Below the pieces are notes generated by a model, which had not been told where the DNA came from, did no database searches, and worked only from the letters and a program-made list of their open reading frames with translations. A stretch of 40,341 bases of DNA from Streptomyces griseoaurantiacus (GTDB lineage: Bacteria > Actinomycetota > Actinomycetes > Streptomycetales > Streptomycetaceae), in contig BNBP01000065.1 in assembly GCA_014656015.1 (NCBI GenBank), positions 1 through 40,341 of the forward strand, in the 5' to 3' direction. Below, piece after piece: positions 30,997 through 39,374 of the stretch. Position 1 is the stretch's first letter. The number at the start of each line of letters is the position of its first letter. The translations under genes were made by a program, and so were the position numbers.

Positions 30997-32635
30997 ACTC
31001 CTCCTCCGGCGCGCCACCCGCGAACGGGCCGGCCGTGCGGCCGGAGATCTCGCGGCGTTCCTCGTCGGTGAGCGGCAGTTCGACCCGGTCTGCGTAGTAC
31101 CAGGCACTGAGTCCGGCCCGCAGCCGCTGCCGCAGCGGGGCACCCGGCCCCGGATCCTCGAGGGGCCGCGGGATCTCCCGGACCAGCAGGCGGTACCGCC
31201 GCTCCGCCCCCAGCGGCCGGTGGGTCTCGCCCATCCCGCCCGCCACGTCCTGCTGGACCTGCCCGCTCTCCTCGCCCTCCGCCAGGAGCCGGCGTTCATG
31301 GCGCTGGAGCGCGAGGCAGACCCGCCGGGTGAGCAGGAAGGCGGCGACCGGGGCGAGGAAGAAGGCGGCCCGGAAGAGCCACGTGAGCAGGTTCAGGTCG
31401 GCGTGGAACTCGGTGGCGATCACGTCGTTGCCACCGGCCATCAGCAGGACCGCGTAGCCGACGAGGGCCGCGACGCCGAGGCCGGTGCGCACGGGCCGGT
31501 CGCGCGGCCGGTCGCACAGGTGGTGCTCCGCCGTGTCGCCGGTCACCCACCGCTCGAACACCGGATACAGGTACAGCACGAGGAACAGCAGGGCCGGAAG
31601 GACCACGGCCGGGAGGAAGACGTTCCACATGACGGTGTGTCCGGCCACGTTCCACTCGACACCGGGCATCAGCCGCAGCGCACCCTCCAGGAAGCCCACG
31701 TACCAGTCGGGCTGGGCGTCGGTGGAGACCTGGTCGGCGCGGAAGGGCCCGTAGGACCAGATCGGGTTGATCTGCGCGACCGCGCTCATCGCGGCGACCA
31801 GACCGAACACGATCAGGAGCAGGCCGAGGGACTTGGCGGTGTAGACCGGGAAGAGCGGCTTGCCCACCACGTTGCGGTTGGTCCTGCCCCTGCCGGACCA
31901 CTGGGTGTGCTTGAGGTACACCACCATGATCAGGTGCAGCACGATCAGCGCCGCCATCACGCCGGGCACGAACAGGACGTGCGTGATGTAGAGCCGCCGG
32001 TCGATCACCTCCCCCGGATACTGCCCGCCCCACAGGAAGAAGGCCAGGTACGTCCCGACCACCGGGATCGACTGCACGATGGAGTCGGCGGTGCGCAGAC
32101 CGGTGCCGGAGAGCAGGTCGTCGGGCAGTGAGTAGCCGCAGAAGCCCTCCACCAGGGCGAGCAGGAACAGCGTGACGCCCACGAACCAGTTGGTCTCGCG
32201 GGGCCGGCGGAAGGCGCCGGTGAAGAAGACCCGCAGCATGTGCACGCCGATGGAGGCGACGAACACGAGCGCCGCCCAGTGGTGCATCTGCCGGATCAGC
32301 AGCCCGCCGCGCACGTCGAGGCTGAGGTGCAGGGTCGAGGCGTAGGCCTCGGAGACCAGTACGCCCCGCAGTGGTTCGTAGGAGCCGCGGTAGGGGACCT
32401 CGGCGAGGCTGGGGTCGAAGAAGAGGGTCAGGTAGGTGCCGGTGAGGACCAGCAGGACGAAGCTGTAGAGGGCGATCTCGCCGAGCAGGAACGACCAGTG
32501 GTCGGGGAATGCCTTGCGCAGCAGGCGTCCGGCCAGTTCGGAGGCGGGGGTACGGCGGTCCAGGACCACATAGGTCCGGAAGGCGCCCTGCCGGGCCCTC
32601 GCTCCGGCTCGCGCCCTCCGTCGCCCGAGCAGCAT
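30995..32635 (-). CDS. qcrB: Cytochrome bc complex cytochrome b subunit (accessory, solitary)
   Basis: 546 aa from the ATG at 32635. The cytochrome b core has paired haem ligands His118/His132 (MHHWAALVFVASIGVHM) and a second pair 15 residues apart (HVLFVPGVMAALIVLH). That spacing is b6-like and typical of actinobacteria. The Qo region has LPDDLLSGTGLRTADS and a PDWY motif (QPDWYVGFLEG). Eight or nine helices are visible and a 100-residue cytoplasmic tail (QRHERRLLAEGEE onward) ends ISGRTAGPF. The neighbours are not qcrC/qcrA, so this copy lacks its usual diheme cytochrome c and Rieske partners locally. It faces the ctaD set and is divergent from ligJ. Confidence 0.95.
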   Translation of the reverse strand: MLLGRRRARAGARARQGAFRTYVVLDRRTPASELAGRLLRKAFPDHWSFLLGEIALYSFVLLVLTGTYLTLFFDPSLAEVPYRGSYEPLRGVLVSEAYASTLHLSLDVRGGLLIRQMHHWAALVFVASIGVHMLRVFFTGAFRRPRETNWFVGVTLFLLALVEGFCGYSLPDDLLSGTGLRTADSIVQSIPVVGTYLAFFLWGGQYPGEVIDRRLYITHVLFVPGVMAALIVLHLIMVVYLKHTQWSGRGRTNRNVVGKPLFPVYTAKSLGLLLIVFGLVAAMSAVAQINPIWSYGPFRADQVSTDAQPDWYVGFLEGALRLMPGVEWNVAGHTVMWNVFLPAVVLPALLFLVLYLYPVFERWVTGDTAEHHLCDRPRDRPVRTGLGVAALVGYAVLLMAGGNDVIATEFHADLNLLTWLFRAAFFLAPVAAFLLTRRVCLALQRHERRLLAEGEESGQVQQDVAGGMGETHRPLGAERRYRLLVREIPRPLEDPGPGAPLRQRLRAGLSAWYYADRVELPLTDEERREISGRTAGPFAGGAPEEE

Positions 32636-32774
32636 GCCCGCATCACGCTCCCTCCGCCTCGTCGCCGTCCCTGCCGCGCGCCGGGGCCGGCCGGCGCCGC
32701 GGCGGCCCGGGGGTACCCGGAGGCCGCCTTCCTCAATCGCCGTCGGGCGGAGGGAACCTTTTACCGGGGAGGGG

Positions 32775-32804
32775 ATTGTCAACAATTTCGTCAGCGGTTA
32801 AGTT
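32775..32804. promoter_or_regulatory. ligJ promoter with GntR-type operator
   Basis: TTGTCA (32776-32781), 17 bases, TAAGTT (32799-32804) gives a good vegetative promoter for ligJ. The palindrome ATTGT-CA-ACAAT (32775-32786) overlaps the -35 box and fits the TNGT...ACNA pattern of GntR/FadR regulators. On the other strand the same bases give TTGACA, a possible -35 box for qcrB. No regulator gene is adjacent. Confidence 0.55.
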
Positions 32805-32851
32805 GGCGACCACATCGCCCCACCTCTCCCCCCTTCCGAGGTAAGCCCCGC

Positions 32852-33880
32852 ATGATCATCGACTGCCACGGTCACTACACCACCGCCCCGCCCGCTCTCG
32901 AGGCCTGGCGCGGCCGCCAGGTGGCGTCCCTCACCGATCCCGCGGTCGCCTCGCCCACCCCTGGTGACCTGCGCATCAGTGACGAGGAGCTGCGTGAGAC
33001 CGTCGAGTCCCACCAGCTCCGCCTGATGGACGAGCGCGGCATCGACCTGACGGTCTTCTCCCCCCGCGCCTCCTTCATGGCGCATCACGTGGGTGACTTC
33101 GCCACCTCCTCCGCGTGGGCCGCGCTCTGCAACGAGCTCGTCCACCGCGTCAGCACCCTGTACCCCGAGCGCTTCGCCCCGGCCGCGATGCTGCCGCAGT
33201 CCCCCGGCGTCGACCCCGCCACCTGCGTCCCGGAGCTGGTCCGCTGCGTGGAGGAGTACGGTGCGGTGGCGGTGAACCTCAACCCGGACCCCTCCGGCGG
33301 CCACTGGACGGCCCCGCCGCTGACGGACCGCTCGTGGTATCCCGTCTACGAGAAGATGACCGAGTACGACATCCCGGCGATGATCCATGTGAGTACCAGC
33401 GTCAACCCGGCGTTCCACACCACCGGCGCGCACTACCTCAACGCCGACACCACCGCGTTCATGCAGCTCGTACAGGGTGACCTGTTCAAGGACTTCCCGA
33501 CCCTGAAGCTGGTCATCCCGCACGGCGGCGGAGCCGTCCCGTACCACTGGGGCCGCTTCCGTGGCCTGGCCATGGCGCTGGGCAAGCCGGCGCTGGAAAA
33601 GCACGTGCTGAACAACGTGTTCTTCGACACCTGCGTCTACCACCAGCCCGGCATCGACCTCCTTCTCGACGTCGTGCCCGCCAAGAACATCCTGTTCGCC
33701 TCGGAGATGATCGGCGCCGTCCGCTCGGTGGACCCCCGCACCGGCTTCCCTTTCGACGACACCCGGCGCTACACCGAGGCCGCGAAGCTGTCCGCCGAGG
33801 ATCTCGCGGCCGTGCGGGAGCACAACGCCCGCACCGTCTACCCCCGGCTCGACGCCCTCCTGCGGCGCCAGGGCCGCTAG
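32852..33880 (+). CDS. ligJ: 4-oxalomesaconate hydratase (LigJ-type amidohydrolase-superfamily)
   Basis: 342 aa from the ATG at 32852 (GAGGTAAG upstream). It matches LigJ along its length: IIDCHGHYTTAP with metal histidines, GIDLTVFSPRASFMAHHVGD, LPQSPGVDPATC, VNLNPDPSGGHW, MIHVSTSVNP and VIPHGGGAVPYHWGRFRG. FDTCVYHQPGIDLL and FASEMIGAVRSVDP complete the set. LigJ adds water to 4-oxalomesaconate, giving 4-carboxy-4-hydroxy-2-oxoadipate in the protocatechuate/gallate 4,5-cleavage route. The gene is followed 102 bases on by ligI, which acts one step earlier, so the two form a pathway pair. Confidence 0.9.
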   Translation: MIIDCHGHYTTAPPALEAWRGRQVASLTDPAVASPTPGDLRISDEELRETVESHQLRLMDERGIDLTVFSPRASFMAHHVGDFATSSAWAALCNELVHRVSTLYPERFAPAAMLPQSPGVDPATCVPELVRCVEEYGAVAVNLNPDPSGGHWTAPPLTDRSWYPVYEKMTEYDIPAMIHVSTSVNPAFHTTGAHYLNADTTAFMQLVQGDLFKDFPTLKLVIPHGGGAVPYHWGRFRGLAMALGKPALEKHVLNNVFFDTCVYHQPGIDLLLDVVPAKNILFASEMIGAVRSVDPRTGFPFDDTRRYTEAAKLSAEDLAAVREHNARTVYPRLDALLRRQGR

Positions 33881-33982
33881 GGCCCGTTCCATCATTCCCG
33901 CCCTGCCCCGCACCACCTCCCCGACGGGCCCGTTCGCCCCCCACCGCTCCCCGCCGAGGACGCTCCCCCACTCGGAGATCCC

Positions 33983-34978
33983 ATGAGCACCCTCTCCCCC
34001 AAGACCCCCGGCTGGCTCGACTGGTACCGCGCCCCCTCCCGGCCCCGGTTCACGCTGCCGCCCGGCACGGTCGACACCCACTGCCACGTCTTCGGCCCGC
34101 AGGCCGAGTTCCCCTTCGCCCCCGAGCGGAAGTACACCCCCTGCGACGGCGGCAAGGAGGACCTGTTCGCCCTCCGCGACCACCTGGGAGTCTCGCGCAA
34201 CGTCCTGGTGCAGGCCACCTGCCACGGCGCGGACAACTCCGCCATGGTCGACGCCGTACGGGCGGCCGGCGGGCGGGCGCGCGGTGTCGCCACCGTCCGC
34301 CCCGACATCACCGACCGGGAGCTGCGCGAGCTGCACGAGGCGGGGGTGCGCGGCGTGCGGTTCAACTTCCTGCGGCGGCTGGTGGACACCTCGCCCAAGG
34401 AGGACCTGGCCACGATCGCCGCCAGGATCGCCCCACTGGGCTGGCACGTCGTGCTGTACTTCGAGAGCGCCGACCTGCCCGAGCTCGCGGACTTCTTCGG
34501 GACGCTCCCCACCCCGCTGGTCATCGACCACATGGGACGCCCGGACGTGACCCGGCCGGTCGACGGACCCGAGTTCACCGGATTCCTGCGGTTCGTGGCC
34601 GGCAACGACGTCTGGGTCAAGGTGACCTGCCCCGAGCGGCTCACCGTCACCGGCCCCGCCGCGCTCGACGGCGAGCGCCACGCCTACACCGACGTGGTGC
34701 CCTTCGGCCGGCGCGTGGTCGAGGAGTTCCCGGACCGGGTCCTGTGGGGCACCGACTGGCCGCACCCCAACCTGAGGAGCCACATGCCGGACGACGGGCT
34801 CCTCGTCGACCACATCCCCCACGTCGCGCCCACCGCCGAGCAGCGGCGCCGCCTGCTGGTCGACAACCCGATGCGCCTGTACTGGCCCGAGGAAGCCACG
34901 GAGCCCGCGCGCCCCGCACGGTCCGAAGAACGCGAAGAAGCCGAAGTAGCCGAAGAAGCGGTCTCGTCCGCCCCGTGA
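33983..34978 (+). CDS. ligI: 2-pyrone-4,6-dicarboxylate hydrolase (LigI-type)
   Basis: 331 aa from the ATG at 33983. It shows the LigI layout of the amidohydrolase superfamily: PPGTVDTHCHVFGPQAEFPFAPERKY-like opening with the HxH motif, then LVQATCHGADNSAMVDA. Next come GVRGVRFNFLRRLVD, VIDHMGRPDV, WVKVTCPERLT and the C-terminal catalytic Asp in VLWGTDWPHPN. LigI hydrolyses the PDC lactone to 4-oxalomesaconate, the substrate of LigJ. About 30 C-terminal residues (ARPARSEEREEAEVAEE) are a Glu-rich extension. The ring-cleavage dioxygenase, LigC, LigU and LigK are not in the window. Confidence 0.9.
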   Translation: MSTLSPKTPGWLDWYRAPSRPRFTLPPGTVDTHCHVFGPQAEFPFAPERKYTPCDGGKEDLFALRDHLGVSRNVLVQATCHGADNSAMVDAVRAAGGRARGVATVRPDITDRELRELHEAGVRGVRFNFLRRLVDTSPKEDLATIAARIAPLGWHVVLYFESADLPELADFFGTLPTPLVIDHMGRPDVTRPVDGPEFTGFLRFVAGNDVWVKVTCPERLTVTGPAALDGERHAYTDVVPFGRRVVEEFPDRVLWGTDWPHPNLRSHMPDDGLLVDHIPHVAPTAEQRRRLLVDNPMRLYWPEEATEPARPARSEEREEAEVAEEAVSSAP

Positions 34979-35016
34979 CGAAGCGCCCCCGGAACGACCC
35001 GGAAAGAGAGCCGCAC

Positions 35017-36444
35017 ATGCACCACTCCAACGCGCTGAACCGGCTGGACAGACTGCCGATCTCCCGGTTCCACAAGGCCACCCTGCTGGCCGTGTCCTTC
35101 GCCTACTTCTTCGAGTTCGCGGACATCAACACCTTCGCCACCACCGCGCCCAAGCTGATCCACGTGTGGGGCATCACGGTGGACCAGATCGCCTACGTGA
35201 CCTCGCTGTCCTTCGTCGGCATGTTCATCGGCTCGGTCGTCGCCGGCGGCCTCGCCGACCGGTGGGGGCGCAAACGGACCCTGGTGTGGACGACCGTGTT
35301 CTTCGGTCTGTTCTCCTTCGCCTCGGTGTTCTCCTGGGACCTCGTCTCGCTCGGGGTCTTCCGGATCCTGACCTCGGCGGGCCTGTCCGCGATGACCGTC
35401 GTCGCGGTCATCTACGTCAACGAGATGTACCCCTCCAAGGTCCGCGGCAAGTTCCAGGCGTACGCCATCGTCGTCGGCATCTGCGGCACCCCGGCCACCA
35501 ACCTCATCGCCAGCGCCGTCGTGCCGCTCAGCGACTGGTCCTGGCGGCTGGTCTACCTGTGGGGCTCGCTCGGCCTGCTGCTCGTGCTGTTCACCCGCCG
35601 GCTGAAGGAGTCGCCGCGCTGGCACGAGAGCCGGGGCGAGTACGACCGGGCGGACGCGGTGCTGCGCGAGATCGAGACGCGGGTCTCGGCGGAGACGGGC
35701 CCGCTGCCCGAGCCGGCGCCGCCGGTGGTGGAGACCGCCTCGACGAAGGCCCCGCTGAAGTTGCTGCTGCAGCGCAAGTACCTGATGCCCACGCTGCTGC
35801 TGACCGTGCTCTGGGTGACCCAGACCATCGGCTTCTTCGGCTACTCGAGCTGGGCCCCGACCCTGCTGGCCAAGGAGGGCTTCAGCGTCGAGAAGTCGGT
35901 GTTCTACGTCGCCCTGACCACCGTCGGCGCCCCGCTCGGCTCGTACCTGGCCTCCCTGGTCACCGACCGGTTCGAACGCAAGTGGTGCCTGGCCGGCTTC
36001 GGCACGGTGATCGCGCTGTGCGGTCTGCTGTACGGGCTGACGTTCAACCCGGTGCTCATCGTCGTCTTCGGCTTCCTCGTCAACATGTTCGAGCGTGGCT
36101 ACACGGCCCTCGGCTACGCCTACTCGCCCGAGCTGTTCGACACCCGCAGCCGCTCGCTGGGCACGGGCGTCTCCTACGGCCTGGGCCGGTTGTCCAACGC
36201 GGCGGGCCCGCTGATCGTCGCGGCGCTGTACAACACCAGCGGCTACCGCAGCGTCTTCTTCTTCATCGCCGGCACCTGGCTGGTGGGCGCGGTCGTCCTG
36301 GCGGTCTTCGGCCCCCTCACCCGGGGCGGTGCCCGCTCCGCCCCCGGCACGGGCCCCCGGGCAGGCGACAGCCCGGACGAGGGCCCCGGCACGGCGGACG
36401 GGCAGGCGTCCCGGTCCGTCCGGAAGACCCCGAGCCCGTCCTGA
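35017..36444 (+). CDS. MFS transporter, aromatic-acid/metabolite:H+ symporter type
   Basis: 475 aa from the ATG at 35017, 38 bases after ligI. Twelve helices with motif A GLADRWGRKRTLVW after TM2, and RILTSAGLSAMTVVAVIYVNEMYPSKVRGK, typical of the sugar/AAHS branch. A 60-residue central loop carries the ESPRWHESRG segment. Linkage to ligJ-ligI suggests uptake of PDC, protocatechuate, gallate or a related diacid. The C-terminal 45 residues are Gly/Pro-rich. A strong hairpin follows 13 bases after the stop. Confidence 0.9.
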   Translation: MHHSNALNRLDRLPISRFHKATLLAVSFAYFFEFADINTFATTAPKLIHVWGITVDQIAYVTSLSFVGMFIGSVVAGGLADRWGRKRTLVWTTVFFGLFSFASVFSWDLVSLGVFRILTSAGLSAMTVVAVIYVNEMYPSKVRGKFQAYAIVVGICGTPATNLIASAVVPLSDWSWRLVYLWGSLGLLLVLFTRRLKESPRWHESRGEYDRADAVLREIETRVSAETGPLPEPAPPVVETASTKAPLKLLLQRKYLMPTLLLTVLWVTQTIGFFGYSSWAPTLLAKEGFSVEKSVFYVALTTVGAPLGSYLASLVTDRFERKWCLAGFGTVIALCGLLYGLTFNPVLIVVFGFLVNMFERGYTALGYAYSPELFDTRSRSLGTGVSYGLGRLSNAAGPLIVAALYNTSGYRSVFFFIAGTWLVGAVVLAVFGPLTRGGARSAPGTGPRAGDSPDEGPGTADGQASRSVRKTPSPS

Positions 36445-36457
36445 CCCGCGGATCGGG

Positions 36458-36499
36458 AGGTGCCCCGCAGACACGGAGGTCCGTGTGTGCGGGGCACCT
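36458..36499. terminator. Bidirectional terminator hairpin
   Basis: 19-bp arms (36458-36476 and 36481-36499) with one mismatch and the loop AGGT. It lies between the convergent MFS and M4 protease genes, 13 and 30 bases from their stops, so it can serve both. Confidence 0.9.
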
Positions 36500-36529
36500 G
36501 TGTGCCACGGCGTCCGTGCGGTGCGCGGA

Positions 36530-38920
36530 TCAGCTCGTCGTCAGGGCCGTGTCGTCGACGACGAAGCTGGTCTGCAGGTAGGTGTCCTCGACTCCGGTGA
36601 ACTTCAGCGTGACGGTCGAGCCGGCGAAGGAGGACAGGTCGAAGGTCTTCTTGCTGTAGCCGGAGGCGGCGTCGAGGTTCGAGTACGTCGCCAGCGTCGT
36701 CGACCCGGCGGTGACCGTCAGCGTGTCGTACTTGGCGCTGCCGGAGCTCTCCGAGGTGTCGATGTGCAGGTAGTAGGTGAGGGTGGCGCGGCAGCCACTG
36801 GGGACGGTCACCGACTGGGACAGGGTGTCGGTGTGCCGCGAGCCGTAGCCGTTGAGCCAGGCCTTGTACGAGCCGCCGTGGGCCGCCTCACCGCTGGAAT
36901 CGGTGATGACGCCGCTGGACGCGGACCAGGTGGTGTTGCCCGATTCGAAGCCCGGGTTGCCGAGGAGCTGGGCCGAGGTGCAGCCGCCGCCACCGGCGGG
37001 ACTGATCGTCCAGGTGAAGCGCGCGGTGCCGGTGGCGCCGGTGGAGTCGGTCACCGTGACGGTGGTGTCCGAGGTGCCGGCCGTGGTCGGCGTGCCGGAG
37101 ACGACGCCCGTGGAGGCGTTGATCGACAGTCCGGCCGGCAGACCGCTCGCGGAGTAGGAGAGCGTTCCGCCGTTGCTGCTGCTCGCGGAGATCCGCAGGC
37201 TGACGGCGGTGCCGACGACGGAGGACTGGTTGCCCGGGTTGGTGACCGTGACGCCGCTCGCGGGCGGGTCGATGTGGCTGCCGACGTTGATGCCCGCGAA
37301 GGCGTTGCCGACCCCGGCGTACTGGGTGGAACCGGTGCCGTAGAGCGAGGCGGCCGCGTCGAGGGCGGCGGTGCGGGCTCCGGCGTAGTTGGTCGACGAG
37401 GTCATGTACGAGGTGAGCGCCTTGTACCAGATCCGCAACGCGGCGGCCCGGCCGATGCCCTGCACGGCGACACCGTCGGAGGTCGGGCTGTTGTAGGTGA
37501 CCCCGTTGATGGTCTTGGTGCCGCTGCCCTCGGACAGCAGGTAGAACATGTGGTTGGCCGGCCCCGAGGAGTAGTGCACGTCGAGGTTGCCCAGGCCGGA
37601 GTACCAACTGTCCTTGGAGGCACCGTCCTTGCTCGGCTTGTCCATGTACCGCAGCGGCGAGCCGTCGCCGTTGATGTCGATCTTCTCGCCGATGAGGTAG
37701 TCGCCCTTGTCGGTGGCGTTGTCGGCGTAGAACTCCACACCGGTGCCGAAGATGTCCGAGGTGGCCTCGTTCAGGCCGCCGGACTCACCGCTGTAGTTGA
37801 GGCCCGCGGTGTTGGAGGTGACACCGTGGCTCATCTCGTGGCCCGCCACGTCCAGCGCGGTCAGGGCGTGGGTGTTGCCCGAGCCGTCGCCGTAGGTCAT
37901 GCAGAAGCAGCTGTCGTCCCAGAAGGCGTTGACGTATCCGCTGCTGTAGTGGACCCGGGAGTAGGCGGCGACACCGTCGTCGCGGATGCCGCTGCGACCG
38001 AAGGTGTCCTTGTAGAAGTCCCAGGTCTCCTGCGCCCCGTAGGCCGCGTCGGCGCCGGCGGTCTGGGTGTTCGAGCCGGTGCCGTCGCCCCACACGTCGT
38101 CGGCGTCCGTCATCAGGGAGCCGGTGCCCGAGGTGCCGCGGTTGAGGCTGTACGTCTTGTGGCCGCCGCGCGTGGTGTCGTAGAGCTGGTACGTGGAGCC
38201 GGACTTGGTGGTGGAGAGCGTCACCGTGCCGCTGTACTGGGTGTTGCCGGTGCCGGTCTGCACGGCCTGGTAGCGGTGCAGTTCCTTACCGGTGGTGGCG
38301 TCCGTGACGACGTGCAGCTTGCTGGGCGTGCCGTCGTCCTGGACGCCCTCGACCACCGTCTCCCAGGCGAGCTTCGGGGTGCCCTGCCCGGCCCAGATCA
38401 CCTTGCGGGCACTGTCGGTGGCGGGCGCGCCGGTGTCCAGCGACTCGGCTGCCCGCAGCGCCTTGGTTCCGGCGTCCGCCCTGGTGACCTTCGGGGTGGT
38501 CGTGGGCACCGTAAGGGTGTGCGTGTTGTTGAAGGTGGCGCTCACCGTGCCCTTGGCCCGCGTGGCGGGCGGGGTGTGCACCACGAGGTCGCCGCCGAGC
38601 ACGGGCAGGCCCGCGTAGGTGCGCTCGTAACGGGTGTGCAGGGTGCCGTCGTTGTCCTCGACGACGTCCTTGACGAGGAGTTTCTCCTTGGCGCCGAGGC
38701 CGAGGGTGCGCGCGGTCGTGTCGGTCGCCGCGCGGGCGCTCTTCACGAGCGCGGTCTGCTGGGCGGGGCCGAGTTCCGCCTGCAGTGAGCCGGTGCGCAG
38801 GGGGCTGGGGTGGGGAGAGGTGCCGGCGGCCGCCGGCACGGTCTGTATGCCGAGGGCGAGCAGCGCCGCGGTGGCCACGAGGGCTCCCGTGGCGGCCGGT
38901 CTGCGGGGGTTGCGTCTCAC
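36530..38920 (-). CDS. Secreted M4-family (thermolysin-type) metalloprotease with C-terminal Ig-like domain
   Basis: 796 aa from the GTG at 38920, 6 bases after AGAGGAG; another GTG lies two codons upstream. The signal peptide is RRNPRRPAATGALVATAALLALGIQTVPAAA. FTP and PepSY propeptide regions (to about residue 220) precede the M4 domain. Its zinc site is HEMSH (361-365), with the third ligand Glu385 in GGLNEATSD, the exact 24-residue spacing of thermolysin. The later His in LDVHYSSGPANHMFY supplies the transition-state residue. Then come a putative Ig/PIG domain (VTNPGNQSSVVGTAVSLRI to VTDSTGATGTARF) and a final beta-sandwich (NPGFESGNTTWSASSG) that may bind carbohydrate. The maturation is probably autocatalytic. 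Confidence 0.95.
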   Translation of the reverse strand: MRRNPRRPAATGALVATAALLALGIQTVPAAAGTSPHPSPLRTGSLQAELGPAQQTALVKSARAATDTTARTLGLGAKEKLLVKDVVEDNDGTLHTRYERTYAGLPVLGGDLVVHTPPATRAKGTVSATFNNTHTLTVPTTTPKVTRADAGTKALRAAESLDTGAPATDSARKVIWAGQGTPKLAWETVVEGVQDDGTPSKLHVVTDATTGKELHRYQAVQTGTGNTQYSGTVTLSTTKSGSTYQLYDTTRGGHKTYSLNRGTSGTGSLMTDADDVWGDGTGSNTQTAGADAAYGAQETWDFYKDTFGRSGIRDDGVAAYSRVHYSSGYVNAFWDDSCFCMTYGDGSGNTHALTALDVAGHEMSHGVTSNTAGLNYSGESGGLNEATSDIFGTGVEFYADNATDKGDYLIGEKIDINGDGSPLRYMDKPSKDGASKDSWYSGLGNLDVHYSSGPANHMFYLLSEGSGTKTINGVTYNSPTSDGVAVQGIGRAAALRIWYKALTSYMTSSTNYAGARTAALDAAASLYGTGSTQYAGVGNAFAGINVGSHIDPPASGVTVTNPGNQSSVVGTAVSLRISASSSNGGTLSYSASGLPAGLSINASTGVVSGTPTTAGTSDTTVTVTDSTGATGTARFTWTISPAGGGGCTSAQLLGNPGFESGNTTWSASSGVITDSSGEAAHGGSYKAWLNGYGSRHTDTLSQSVTVPSGCRATLTYYLHIDTSESSGSAKYDTLTVTAGSTTLATYSNLDAASGYSKKTFDLSSFAGSTVTLKFTGVEDTYLQTSFVVDDTALTTS

Positions 38921-39016
38921 GCGCACTCCTCTGTCTGCGGCGGCCGCGATGCGCGGCCGGGGGAGGGACCGGGCAGCCGGGGTGCGCTGTCCGGGTCCAG
39001 CTGAGCTGTGCGGACG

Positions 39017-39160
39017 TGCTGTGCGGGAGGTGCTGTGCGGGAGGTGCGGTGTGGGGGGGGGTGCGTGGGGGGGGCTATGTGGGGGGCTGTGTGGGGAGTG
39101 GGGGGTGTGGGGGGCTGTGTTTGTGGGGGGCCGTGCGTGGGGGTGCCGTGTGCGAGCGGG
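39017..39160 (+). repeat. G-rich low-complexity tract upstream of the M4 protease
   Basis: It starts with a 14-bp tandem duplication (tgctgtgcgggagg, 39017-39044). Between 39053 and 39143 there are eight runs of 4-9 G on the + strand, separated by short T/C-containing spacers. That meets the simple criterion for several G-quadruplexes. It is the largest part of the 454-base gene-free stretch 38921-39374. On the protease-sense strand it reads C-rich. Confidence 0.85.
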
Positions 39161-39177
39161 ACCGTGGCTCGCCGAGA

Positions 39178-39204
39178 ATGGCACTGTTGACCGGTCCATG
39201 CCAT
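39178..39204. promoter_or_regulatory. Nested dyad, possible operator for the M4 protease
   Basis: ATGGCA (39178-39183) and TGCCAT (39199-39204) enclose the 8-bp palindrome GACCGGTC (39189-39196). It lies at the distal end of the G-rich tract, about 260 bases from the protease start. The position suits a regulator site, but no promoter was fixed. Confidence 0.35.
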
Positions 39205-39308
39205 CTCTCGGGGCGGCATCCGAGGGTTATCCCTAGACGGACCCTCGGCCCGCGCCGGTCCCCGCGCGCACCGCGGGCACCCCGGCGGTCGCACCGGCCA
39301 CACGCGTA

Positions 39309-39334
39309 CCCCGGCCGCCACACGGAGGCCGGGG
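39309..39334 (-). terminator. Hairpin downstream of the ricin-domain gene
   Basis: CCCCGGCC (39309-39316) pairs perfectly with GGCCGGGG (39327-39334) around a 10-base loop, 40 bases past the stop of the minus-strand gene. Confidence 0.5.
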
Positions 39335-39374
39335 CCGGGGACGAGGGCATCGCGGAGCGACACCCACCGGTGCG

